Assembly: GCF_018873765.1 (NCBI RefSeq)
Contig: NC_057926.1
Coordinates: 48,103,043-48,167,042, forward strand
DNA: 64,000 bases
Direction of reading: 5' to 3'
Origin: Telopea speciosissima
Lineage: Eukaryota > Streptophyta > Magnoliopsida > Proteales > Proteaceae
Each line of letters begins with the position of its first letter. Position 1 is the stretch's first letter. The position numbers were made by a program, and so were the translations under genes. Below, in pieces: positions 11,505 to 21,310 of the stretch. The notes beneath the pieces are model-generated. The model saw nothing but the letters and a program-made list of their open reading frames with translations. It ran no database searches and had not been told where the DNA came from.

Positions 11505-12094
11505 GGGTGCCAATTTGGCCCGGTCAACCAGAACAGGGTTTGGGTTGAGCTTTTCAGCCTGTAGGGCTGGCTTGCATTGGTATTTTTAGGCCCGAGGCCG
11601 GATTTGAGCTGGGCCTCGGCTGAGATCTTGGGCCGAACCCGGCCAGCCCTATCAAACCCATGTATAATGTATATAAATAAATTATAAGTATATACACACA
11701 GTCACACACCATCCACACTTTATTTTTTTTAATCCATTCACACACGTCACACTCTTTACGGGTCTATGTTTTCTTGATTTATTATATCAAGGTTTAACAC
11801 TTTTTTTTAAAGAATGATTGGTGTTGGTGATGTTTCATTTTCTCTCTTTTTTTAGTGCATATAGGAACACAAATGAAAAAAAACATAGGCAACCAAAGTC
11901 AATCAAGACCAGCCCGACCCTAAAATGACAAAAATTAGGTTCTAACAAGATCAATTATGGCCAACCCAACCCAACACAACCCAATCAGGATCAATTAGGG
12001 TTGGGCTGAGCCCGACAAGGTTTGGCCAATGCTAAGTTAAGAGAACTTAGGATTGGACTGGGTTTTAAAAAACCCAACCCACTGACACCCCTAG
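11505..12094. mobile_element. hAT-type MITE, relative of 554-1086
   Basis: It begins AGGGGTGCCAATTTGGCCC and ends CCACTGACACCCCT, with GGGCCGAACCCGGCC and CCAACCCAACCCAAC blocks near either end and an AT-rich middle. No matching target duplication was found, so one end may be wrong. Confidence 0.5.
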
Positions 12095-13057
12095 TAACAA
12101 TGTGGTACACATTTAATACATACTTATTATACTCTTGTTTAAGAATTCAACAGCAAAAATATTGGCATGAATTCAATATGCAACCACATGTGCTTTTTTT
12201 TATCACTAAAAGAATTCAAAATTGTATTAAGAAGAGAAAAAGGATATACAAAAATCTGGAAGAGCCAGGAAAACGAAAGAGCAATAACTGTTGGACCTAA
12301 CCCCCTCCTACGGCAAGACCCTCAGAAGGGGAGAGGAAGCAGCCCAAACGAACTACAAAAATATAAATTAACACCACCGAAATTTAGGACTTCCTTGGGC
12401 ATCAACTCGAAGATCTTCTTGTACAGAAGCAAGCCATGCGTCAATAGGGACGTATCCAAATTTGCAGTCAATTTAGCTAAGAAATCTGCCACAGGGTTTA
12501 CTTATGGAAAACAGTGTGTTATTCAAAAAACCTCACAATAATAGCATCTAAAATATAAAATAGGGAGAAGGTTTCATACGATGCTTGAGTGCATTTTTAT
12601 ACCAATAGGAGGGAGGATGACGAATCGTCCATGGGTGGGATGTGAGAGGGTGTGCACTAAAATCTGCACACTAACATCATACATTTTCTTTTCCCATAAA
12701 ATTACCAGAAAACAATCTCTCAGTTGAACTAAACACAATATAATAACTAATTACTATGACGAAACAAGGGTTGTCAGTTATAAAAGAATTATATCTTAAT
12801 TACAAAAAAAAAAACTAGGGGTTATCATTTATTAATTTTATTTAGGACTTAATTGAGTGTTTTTTTCCATAAAATTATCAGAAAATAATCTCCTAATTAA
12901 AATAAACACAATATAATAACTAATTACTAATAAAATAGATAAATCTCTCTCCCCCTCCCCCCAACAAAGACAAACATCAGTATGACAAAACAAGGGTTTT
13001 CAATTATATAAGAATTATGTTGTAATTACAAAAAAAAAAAAAAACTAAGGGTTATCA
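12095..13057. repeat. Left copy of a duplicated AT-rich segment, with an internal tandem repeat
   Basis: AATGTGGTACACATTTAATA, TATTGGCATGAATTCAATAT and CCTCACAATAATAGCATCTA reappear, slightly changed, at 15340-15480, and CATAAAATTACCAGAAAACA reappears near 15660. The right copy lies immediately upstream of the sulfotransferase gene. Within this copy the segment 12698-12865 is followed by a diverged tandem repeat starting at 12868; the Pack-MULE-like element inserted in that second unit. Confidence 0.65.
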
Positions 13058-13066
13058 ATTTTATTT

Positions 13067-14969
13067 GGGTAAAGTATACGTACCCCCTAGAATGCACCCA
13101 ATATTCTTCGTACCCCCCTAAGTGGTTCAATATTCCACATACCACCCCTGTTTTACCCCCATAATGCCATTTAAGTCCACATCAGATATTAAATGCTATA
13201 AAATGACCAAACTATCCTTTCTTCTATCTTGTTTAAAATTTGAAAAGACCTAATTGCCCTAATCTATTTGCTAAAATTTGAAAAGACTAAAATGCCCTCA
13301 TCTTCCCCAAATCATCATCTTCTTTTACATACCCACCACCACCACCACCCACCATTAACACCATCACCATCCCACTGTGAAGCCCCACCTCACTGTCTCT
13401 CCTCCCCTCCTCTACTTCCTCCACCTCTCGCAGCCGCTCATCACTCCAAGTTGCAGCATCTCTGTCCTCTCGTCGCTTCCAGAGTCTCGGCCTCGAGCCC
13501 CACTTCGCAGACTCGGAGTCTCTGGTGCCGCTGTGGAGCCTCTACTTGCCCTCCACATTGCAGCCAAAATTCGAGCTGTGGGAACCAATGGGAAGGGCGT
13601 TAGAGGCGTTTTTTCGATGGCAAAGAAGAGCGTTGGAGATCTCTCGGCTGCCGATTTGAAGGGGAAGAAGGTTTTCGTGATGGCCAAAAAAAAAAAAAAA
13701 AAACGTATCCATTTGAATCATTCCGAACCAGAATTTCAGATAATCGAAACAGGAAACAATTTGATACCGTTAATTCTCGAATTCCGACAGAGAGATTAAC
13801 TGAAATTAAATTAAAGCTGTTCCTCATTAATACATCTTCAGTCAAACTACAAATTGAAACGACTAGTGCGATTTGGGAATCCAGTACTTCTAACTATGAT
13901 CCTTCCTAAGAACAGCAGAACTGAAAATCTAGACAAAAAAGAAGCTAGCTGAACAAAATTGGACTTAAAACAAAAAGAATGAAGAGTGGAAAAATATATA
14001 ATATATACGGAATCCCTGTCCAGAACTTCCTCCTATCTCCCCTGTTTGATCTGTTCTTCATCGTTCCTCAGTCTCCGGCAATAATCGTTCCTCAGTCTCC
14101 GGCAATAATCTGGGTGTACAGGGTCCGATTCCAATCGATTCAAATGGTAAGAACTGGGAACTTCAGGAAAAAGGTGATTGAGGAAATCACCGGTTGGGTA
14201 TTTGAATTTGGTGAGGGTTTTCGTAATTCAATCGGATGGAGAAACAAAGGAAGAGCGACCATGGCTTCTCCGAATACCAAAACAAGGGAAGGTGCGTTTT
14301 AAAATGCCGATGAGAACTTGACCTCTGTTAGGAATCAAACGAGGAGCTGTTCTTCCGCGTCCGACGGCGACGACGGGCTGCCGGCAGCGGTGCCTCCTCG
14401 ATCTGCTCTGCAGCTGTGTTGGTTCTAGTTGGTACTTCCATGGTTATGACACTTGACAGGGCAGGGGAGAATCCGAGTCTGCGAAGTAGAGCTCGGAGGC
14501 CGAGACTCTGGAGGTGAGGAGAGGACAGAGATGCTGCAACTTGGAGTGATGAGCGGCTGCGAGGGGTGGAGGAACTAGAGGAGGGGAGGAGATACAGTGA
14601 GCTGGGGCTTCACGGTGGGATGGTGATGGTGTTAATGGTGGGTGGTGGGTGATGGTGGCGGTGGCGGTGGCGGTGGCGGTGGCGGAGGTGGTGGTGGTGG
14701 TGGGTATATAAAAGAAGACGATGATTTGGGGAAGATGAGGGCATTTTAGTCTTTTCAAAATTTAACAAATAGGTCAAGGCAATTAAGTCTTTTTAAATTT
14801 TAGAAAAGATAGAAGAAAAGGTAGTTTGGTCATCTTCAAGCATTTAATATCTGGTGTGGACTTAAATGGCATTAGGGGGTAAAGCAGAGGTGGTACGTGG
14901 AATATTGAGCCACTTAGGGGGATACGAAGAATATTGGGTGCATTCTAGAGGGATACGTGTACTTTACCC
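13067..14969. mobile_element. Pack-MULE-like element, 1.9 kb, with 9-bp target duplication
   Basis: It starts GGGTAAAGTATACGTACCCC and ends in the near inverse (ACGTGTACTTTACCC). ATTTTATTT occurs at 13058-13066 and again at 14970-14978, an exact 9-bp target duplication typical of Mutator-like elements. The inverted repeats run about 455 bp (13067 to about 13525, and about 14463 to 14969) and differ mainly by an expanded GGTGGC run on the right. There is no transposase. Between the arms lie gene-derived pieces: a plastid PGK fragment on the left and an unidentified piece at 13980-14440 (frame 13979-14302), which contains a tandem ATCGTTCCTCAGTCTCCGGC. Confidence 0.9.
13440..13685 (+). pseudogene. 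PGK fragment: Captured fragment of chloroplast phosphoglycerate kinase (transit peptide and N-terminus)
   Basis: The frame starting at 13377 reads RLGVSGAAVEPLLALHIAAK, then GKGVRGVFSMAKKSVGDL and SAADLKGKKVFVMA. Chloroplast PGKs read closely similar GKGSRGVVSMAKKSVGDL and ADLKGKKVFVRADLNVP here. The match stops at a run of 18 A after 13685, so only the end of the transit peptide and about 20 residues of the mature enzyme remain. It cannot be a working kinase. The fragment extends into the left inverted arm, so the right arm carries a mirrored copy of its first part. It is still an open frame to 13799 and could be transcribed as a chimera. Confidence 0.8.
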
Positions 14970-15334
14970 ATTTTATTTTGGACGTAGTTGAGTGTTTGTA
15001 TGCTTAAGAATTGATGTTTGATTAATTTATGCTTAGAAATATATATTCAATTATTTATATGCTTGAGAGATTTATTTGTTACTTACGAATTCTGTATATA
15101 ATTGATTGCTTAATACCATTAAGGAATCGGAATTGGCTTGCCCATCATTAAACAAGATTGGATCCTAATTTTGTGACAGTACAGTAAACATGACAATTTT
15201 GGGATTGGCCCCCATGGGACCGGAACTGGTGAGGAACCATCTCAATTATTTGGAATCATCCCATTTGACACCCTTAATTAATCGGGACTAGGCTTCAATA
15301 ATATTTTTGAAAAATTAACGTAAAAAAATGGAGA

Positions 15335-15718
15335 CACATTAACAATGTGTTACACATTTAATACATACTTGTTATGATTCATGTTTGAAAATTGGAGATC
15401 AAAAATATTGGCATGTATTCAATATGCAGCGACATGCAAGTCATTCAACAAACCTCACAATAATAGCATCTAAAATATAAAATTAGGATAAGGTATTCAT
15501 ACGACACCATAGTACAATTTTGCATCAATAAGAGGAGAGGGTGACGAATTGTCAAATAGGGCTGCATTTATTGAAGTAAGAAGTTGTGGAGTCCACGAGT
15601 GGGATGTGAGAGGATGTGCATAAGAATATACACACTGGTGTTGTATATTTTCTTTTCCCATTAAATTACCAGAAAACAGTTTCCCGATTGAAATAAACAC
15701 CAATATAATAACTAAGGG
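15335..15718. repeat. Right copy of the duplicated segment, upstream of the sulfotransferase
   Basis: This matches 12095-12760 in order: TACACATTTAATACATACTT, TTGGCATGTATTCAATATGC, TGGGATGTGAGAGG and ACCAGAAAACAG. The copy continues after two hairpin insertions at about 16085 (ATTACTAATAAAAT...GATAAATCTCTC, compare 12930-12950). It forms the upstream region of the sulfotransferase gene. Confidence 0.65.
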
Positions 15719-15727
15719 ATAAAGTTC

Positions 15728-15916
15728 CAATTTGGATCCTCTACTGTCGAGCTGCCCGGCAGGACCGTGCTGCCCAGACACGGTGCTGCACGCAATGTTC
15801 GCCTTACCCCTGTCCAAATGCCTTGCCCGAGTGGGGGTAAGGTGGTCATTGCACGCAGCACCGTGTCTGGGCAGCACGGTCCTGCCGGACAGCTCGGCAC
15901 TGGAGGATCTAAATCC
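15728..15916. mobile_element. Hairpin MULE-type MITE, 189 bp
   Basis: ATAAAGTTC at 15719-15727 recurs exactly at 15917-15925. The arms TCGAGCTGCCCGGCAGGACC and GGTCCTGCCGGACAGCTCGG pair, continuing through CACGGTGCTGCACGCAATG and its inverse. The core CCTTACCCCTGTCCAAATGC is the same theme as at 155 and 1105. Confidence 0.88.
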
Positions 15917-15920
15917 ATAA

Positions 15921-16074
15921 AGTTCTCTGCACTGGGGGCATAGCGTGAGTCCAAACACATGGGGGTGGGCGAAATGACCAGTCTACCCCCCCTAAATGAC
16001 CCAAACCCCCGCCCCTGTTCCATCCCATGTGCTTGGGAGTAGCCTACTCTCAGATGCACTCCCGTAGAGAGAAC
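15921..16074. mobile_element. Hairpin element adjoining the previous one
   Basis: The arms GTTCTCTGCACTGGGGGCAT and the inverse of CACTCCCGTAGAGAGAAC enclose AACACATGGGGGTGGGCGAA and CCCATGTGCTTGGGAGTAG. The core matches 11204-11340. It abuts the preceding element; its own target duplication is obscured. Confidence 0.65.
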
Positions 16075-16178
16075 GTGCGCTCAATAACAGATTACTAATA
16101 AAATTTGGCAGATAAATCTCTCAATCAAGTGGTCTTATAATATTCGGAATTCATCTTACCACTTCCTTCCTTTTTGTC

Positions 16179-16188
16179 TATATATAAG
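16179..16188 (+). promoter_or_regulatory. Probable TATA box of the sulfotransferase
   Basis: TATATATAAG lies 77 bp upstream of the ATG at 16265. The hairpin elements end about 105 bp further upstream. Confidence 0.5.
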
Positions 16189-16264
16189 ATGTCTGCAAAA
16201 CCCTTCATATGATCCAATCCACCCACCTAGAGCTCAAGTTCCTAAAGTTCCTTCAACCTCTCCA

Positions 16265-17251
16265 ATGTCGAATCCCCAAGTTGCTCCCATGGAGTACTTT
16301 GAAGAAGAACAGGGATTGAATCAAGAGTGCAAAACCCTCCTCTCCTCCCTCCCCAGAGAGAAAGGATGGGCTGCCATTCAACTCTACCAATACCAAGGCT
16401 TCTGGTACACTGCAAGGACACTTCAAGGAGTTCTCAATTGCCAACAACACTTCCACGCCAACATAGATGATCTATTTCTCATCACCAGTCCCAAATCTGG
16501 CACCACTTGGCTAAAGGCCTTGGCCTTCACCATTGTCAACCGCAACAAGTACTCTAGTTTCAACCACCCACTCCTTACCACTAACCCACATGAGCTTGTT
16601 CCCTACTTAGAGGTCGACCTCTTCATGAACAACCAAAATCCTGATCTCACCTCCTTCTCCTCTCCCAGGCTCTTCTGTAGCCATCTCCCCTGTATCTCTC
16701 TCCCTAATTCTATCAAACAGTTGGGCTGCAAACAGGTTTATCTTTGTAGGAACCCAAGAGACAGCTTCATCTCTCTTTGGCACTTCACAAACAAGTTGAG
16801 ACCCCAAACATTAGGAACCCTTTCACTGGATGAGGAATTTGATAGGTTCTGTAGGGGTGTGTGTGTGAATGGACCCTTTTGGGATCATGTCTTAGGATAC
16901 TGGAAACAGAGCTTGGAGAGACCTGACACAGTTTTGTTCTTGAAATTTGAGGAGATGAAGACTCAGCCCAGTGTCCAGGTGAGAAAGCTAGCTAAGTTCT
17001 TGGGTTTTCCATTTACTGAAGTGGAGGAGAAGGAAGGGTTGGTGGAAGAGATATTGAGGTTGTGCAGTTTTGATCATTTGAGCAACTTGGATGTGAACAA
17101 GAATGGGAAGACAGTGTTTGGGGTTGAGAACAATGCTTTCTTCAGGCGAGGTGAAGTGGGAGATTGGGTCAATCATTTGACACCAGAGATGATAAAGAAG
17201 TTTGAACTGATTGTGGAACAAAAATTCTATGGCTCTGGTTTATCATTTTAA
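16265..17251 (+). CDS. Plant cytosolic sulfotransferase (SOT family), 328 aa
   Basis: An intronless gene of normal length. These enzymes move sulfate from PAPS to hydroxyls of flavonoids, hormones or glucosinolate precursors in the cytosol; the substrate cannot be read from sequence. Visible motifs are the 5'-phosphosulfate-binding loop SPKSGTTWLKAL (75-86), the catalytic histidine context RLFCSHLP (H140), the 3'-phosphate-binding CRNPRDSFISLWHF (161-174, with R162 and S170) and the C-terminal FRRGEVGDWVNHLT (292-305). All key residues are present and there is no signal peptide. The first ATG follows a TATA box at sensible spacing. A decayed tandem copy lies 3 kb downstream, so the locus has duplicated. 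Confidence 0.93.
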   Translation: MSNPQVAPMEYFEEEQGLNQECKTLLSSLPREKGWAAIQLYQYQGFWYTARTLQGVLNCQQHFHANIDDLFLITSPKSGTTWLKALAFTIVNRNKYSSFNHPLLTTNPHELVPYLEVDLFMNNQNPDLTSFSSPRLFCSHLPCISLPNSIKQLGCKQVYLCRNPRDSFISLWHFTNKLRPQTLGTLSLDEEFDRFCRGVCVNGPFWDHVLGYWKQSLERPDTVLFLKFEEMKTQPSVQVRKLAKFLGFPFTEVEEKEGLVEEILRLCSFDHLSNLDVNKNGKTVFGVENNAFFRRGEVGDWVNHLTPEMIKKFELIVEQKFYGSGLSF

Positions 17252-18707
17252 TTAGATTATTCAGATCTAGTGTTGATGTTGGTGTGTCTCTACAACCTTG
17301 TATTATCCAATTTGCCTCTTTGTGTTTGTTATTATTATCAATTATGTCATTATAAAGTTGATAATTACACTTCTACCAAAAAAAGAAAGTTGATAATTAA
17401 ACACACCCAACAATAAATAAATAAATGTTTTAGAGCTGATTACAAGGACGATTATGATATCAATTTTAGCCGTTTGAACTTATCAAAAAAAAATTTAGCC
17501 ATTTGAAAGATAATAAAAGATTTGTATTACCCACGTGTCAAATTTTATATCTTAATTTAATTAAGGGAGAGGGTTCTCAGAGCAAACACGGTACTCTAGA
17601 GTCTCTTATATTGATTATTTTAATTATTTTTTTAAGAAAATAATATAATAATCTATCTGAGGAGGCACAATATACGCCTTAGACTCAGAGAGCATTTTCC
17701 ACTTATATATCCATGCTAGTCTATAATACTTTGACGAATATTGCTCACTGTCGTATGGTCTGAATTTTCAAACTTTATTTCGCATTTGACAAATTCTATT
17801 TGGATTGAAATTCTACATGTAAGCGAAGGACCTCACAATCTACCTATTCACAATATTTGGGCCTCCTACTAGCGATTGGATAGATATTTGAACCACTTTG
17901 ATAAACTTATATCAAGGTGGTCGTTCTTGAAAGTTTTACCCCAACAATCAGCCAAGTATTCAAGGCAATGGGAATATACACATTAGGAGTCAATAGTATT
18001 AAATCTTGCTTGAGGGATTCTTTAACTAATATAGAAACTAACATCAATTGCAGCCTTTGTCACTAACTATTACACTATAGTGAGAATTTTATATGAAATA
18101 AAATATATGATTCAAAATATTAGAGGGATTTTGTCTTTTCCTAATAGACAGTTACATGAACTATTATTGGTGTGCCTATTGAAATACTTGTTTGAATGGT
18201 CAGTAAACAAATCTTATGGGAAAAGACATGATTTGTGGATATATCTTTTGAAGACAACGATTCCTTGGGGGGTGCCTCTTCTTCTCCTATCTAAAGAGAA
18301 TAGGTATTGACTGTTGCCCTTTTCTCTAACAATTTGAGACAATCTCATTTTTGGTTTTTGCTTTCAGTCTTCTTTCTTTATATTCAATTGAGGTGCAACT
18401 TTCCATGCCCTTAGTTGACTAGACAACTCAATTTTAGAGTGTTGTTTTATCTTGGAGGTTGATTCGCAAGGACTCGGTTTACAAGGGACATCTACAATCT
18501 TAAGGCTAGGACAGTGACTTTTGTCATGACTCTAGTTCACCGATTCCTTAAGTTTCTTCATGGTTTTAGATTCGTGACACTTAATATGGTGCTTGAGGTT
18601 GTCACTAACTTCAATTTGTCTTCAATTAAGATAAGTAATCTATCCGTTTTTTACTTATGATATTTTGTGTGTTTTGGATGATTAACTTCCAACAATACCA
18701 AGTATGA
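17252..18707. other. Sulfotransferase 3' flank, partly duplicated downstream
   Basis: After a short 3' UTR the DNA is AT-rich. The part 17690-18030 (for example ATTTTCAAACTTTATTT, ACCCCAACAATCAGCCAAGTA) matches 20740-21060, where it follows the sulfotransferase pseudogene in the same order. No other gene is seen. Confidence 0.55.
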
Positions 18708-18724
18708 TCCCAAATAGAACTGAT

Positions 18725-19287
18725 ATTTTTTTTTTTTTGGGTAAGGATTGAATTTACTGATGATAACCATGTGTACAGCCAGTGGCTTCAATCAGACAAA
18801 GGTCATGAAGCCATGGAATGGTAAGCGGTTAAACTGTCCTACACATGATAGACAGGGCCTTTCGGGTCAGGGTATCTAAAACATAGTTTAGATCCCTAGG
18901 GATACAAAGAAAAGAAATAGACTCAAAAGAGGAGGCAATACGCCTCGCATCAGCAATCGTGATTGCAGCTTCAAAGGGGGGGCACACGGTTTGGATTTTG
19001 AATGAAGGCATGAAGCTCCTTGCTATCCATTTCCACCTGTAGACGAAGGGGGCCATCTTCAAGCACCTGGGTAAGAGCAAAACATACCGCCAAAACTTCT
19101 CCCTGTAGAGCAAAACTGAGATGATGGGGGATTGAGAGACCTTTCACCTGAACACCTTTGTGATCTCTGAAACTAACCCCCAAACCTCCTTTGGAGTTCT
19201 CCTTTACTAGTGTTGCATCACAGTTGGCCTTCAACGTGCCTCCAGGAGAGGGTGTCCAACACACCTGACCAGCGGTTGGTTGAGATG
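18725..19287 (-). mobile_element. 5'-truncated LINE with 17-bp target duplication
   Basis: On the minus strand it encodes a decayed plant-LINE ribonuclease H domain (LKANCDATLVKENSKGGLGV, LQVEMDSKELHAFI, then IPRDLNYVLDTLTRKAL in another frame) and ends in a poly(A) tail at 18725-18738. TCCCAAATAGAACTGAT (18708-18724) and TCCCGAATAGAACTAAT (19288-19304) flank it, 15 of 17 matching. A frameshift separates the two parts of the domain. Confidence 0.8.
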
Positions 19288-19966
19288 TCCCGAATAGAAC
19301 TAATTGGAGGACAAGAATCCATGTAGTTGACCCCATTGCATTGGGATAAGACTGAATTGTTGTCGTCATTATTGTTATTGTAAACAAAAAAGATATGATC
19401 GTCGAGTTATTCTATCATATAGTGAGAGCAATGACAAAATTTTGTTCAATTATGATTTAAAATCCTGATCAATTTGTCGAATTCACAAATACTACCATTT
19501 TATTACTTATTTTTTCCCTTTTAGGCATAGGAAATACATATTATATTTAACCCTCACCCATCAACCACTGCAACCCACTCCCATTAAAATTGGGACCCCT
19601 GCCACCTACTACTACTAGCAAGTGTACCATTATGTTACCTTTCCTGAAAATTCTGCACGGTCGTCAACTTGTTCTTTTGAGGGGAAATCTATTAATCCCC
19701 TAAACTTAATCTATATTTCAAACTTTCCTTAAGATACTTTTTCCTAATTCCCCCCCCCCCCTCCTCACCTAAAGAAAACTTTCACCTCTTCTTCTTTCGA
19801 GTCTTTTTAAATATCCAAATTACTCTTCAATGGTGATTTTTCGTTTTTTTCACTTATTTTAAATCTACTTCTTAAATAAATATTGTGATGACCTAATTAT
19901 ACATTGCATAATTATTAAGGTTTTATTATCTCTTTAATGTTTATATTTAATTTTAACTGTCACATG

Positions 19967-20425
19967 AACACCCTCACCACTAACCCAAATGAGCTTGTTC
20001 TCTACTTAGAGGTCAATCTCTTCAACAACAATCAAATTCCTTAGCTCGCCTCTCCTCCTCTCCCAGGATTTTCTCCACCCATCTCCCATGTATTTTCTTT
20101 CCTACCTCAATTAGGCAATTGGGCTAAAAACTAATTTATCTTTGTAGAGACCCAAGTAGGGTTTTAAACCAGGAATCATTGACAGAATTAGTCAGTGCCA
20201 ATTCCCGATTCAAATCGAATCGATATTGGCTAGAATCAGCCAACAACAGAAATCAGGGGCATTTTAATGTGAATATTCCGATTTAAAACGCTTGAAATTG
20301 GAGTCGGTCCTAGTCGATTCCTAATCCGATTCAACGATTTTTGAAACCCTGAACCCAAGAGACACCCTTATCTTGCTTTGGCACTCCACAAACATATTGA
20401 GACTTGTTCATCAGATAAAAAAATT
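19967..20425 (+). pseudogene. Sulfotransferase pseudogene fragment
   Basis: CACTAACCCAAATGAGCTTG and CTACTTAGAGGTCAATCTCT match codons 104-118 of the intact gene at 16265. The match continues through CTCTCCCAGG and the 3'-phosphate-binding region (TTTGTAGAGACCCAAG), and resumes after a 194-bp insertion with AGAGACACCCTTATCTTGCT to about codon 181. There are in-frame stops (one after the codons for NNNQIP) and the first third and last third are missing, so it is dead. Confidence 0.85.
20158..20351. mobile_element. MITE inserted in the sulfotransferase pseudogene
   Basis: The ends AGGGTTTTAAACC and the inverse of GATTTTTGAAACCCT flank DNA rich in AATCGATT/GAATCGG words. ACCCAAGT before and ACCCAAGA after are an 8-bp target duplication (7 of 8). 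In the intact gene the same place reads ACCCAAGA once, which confirms an insertion. A relative lies at 28640-28845. Confidence 0.7.
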
Positions 20426-20699
20426 TTCCTTTAAGCTTGAAGAGCATTCAAATATTAGGGAGAAAAAAATAAAAAGCTTGATATACATTCATTTGTCACA
20501 CAAACTAATTTTCACCTGTCCATATGAATCGTGTGGCAAGAAAGCATGAGTTGGTGGCAATAAAAGCGTAAATTAAGCTCAGTTGACGCCCTCCTCATTA
20601 TGAATGTGGAATGATGATGTGGTTATATTGGCAGTTGATTAATCACATGTCAAATTTCAAAACCTCGATAAATACTTTCTTATCTATCCTCATGTACCT

Positions 20700-21060
20700 C
20701 TATGTATGTCTGCACATTTACGATTCTGTGATCACTAGTGTTCTTGCCTCCATATTCCGAATTTTCAAACTGTATTTTATCACTCGGCAAACTTTATTTC
20801 CACTGAACTATACATGTGAGGAGGAAAAATCCGAATCTACCCATCCACAAGATTTCAGCCAAATTAAATCTGTCATTTATTAGATATTTGACTACTTTTT
20901 TCTTATAAGGTCCGTCTAGAAAAGTCTTACCCCAAACGTCAGCCAAGTACTCTGAACAATATTTTTTAGTAGAAAAGTACTCTGAACAGATGGTGTGGCA
21001 AATTTAGATATGTACGGTGTCAATAGGATTAAGTCTTAGGGGAATCCAAGAGTAAAACAA
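20700..21060. repeat. Duplicated 3' flank of the sulfotransferase locus
   Basis: ATTTTCAAACTGTATTTTAT, TACCCCAAACGTCAGCCAAG and GGTGTCAATAGGATTAAGTC correspond in order to 17760-18000. Together with the pseudogene this defines a tandem duplication with a period of about 3 to 3.5 kb. Confidence 0.65.
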
Positions 21061-21142
21061 AATCTAGCATCAGCAGCGTTTGTTATTATTTTTTTTTTTT
21101 TCTTTTTAATTAAATCTTTGTGACGTTAAGTTTTTTTTTTAA

Positions 21143-21310
21143 AGAAGAAAATTCTCTGTCCTGGAATGTAGCCTAAGTTAGCATTCTCATGAGTCTATCT
21201 CTTTTCTCTTCATTTGAAAAGGCACATATATCCCTTTGTTTTAAAGAAGAGAGAGATAGACACATGAGAGTGCTGACGTAGGCCACACTCTCGGACAAAG
21301 AATTACTTCT
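21143..21310. mobile_element. Hairpin MULE-type MITE, subfamily 1
   Basis: TTCTCTGTCCTGGAATGTAG pairs with CCACACTCTCGGACAAAG, and the middle holds the ATAGACACATGAGAGTGCTG block also found in 6157-6325 and 23501-23669. The flanks are T-rich and allow a TTTTTTTAA / TTTTTTTAT duplication, which is not conclusive. Confidence 0.75.

Noticed and set aside
15497-16059. Long overlapping minus-strand frames
   Set aside because: They run across two hairpin elements; open frames in such GC-rich palindromes are expected.
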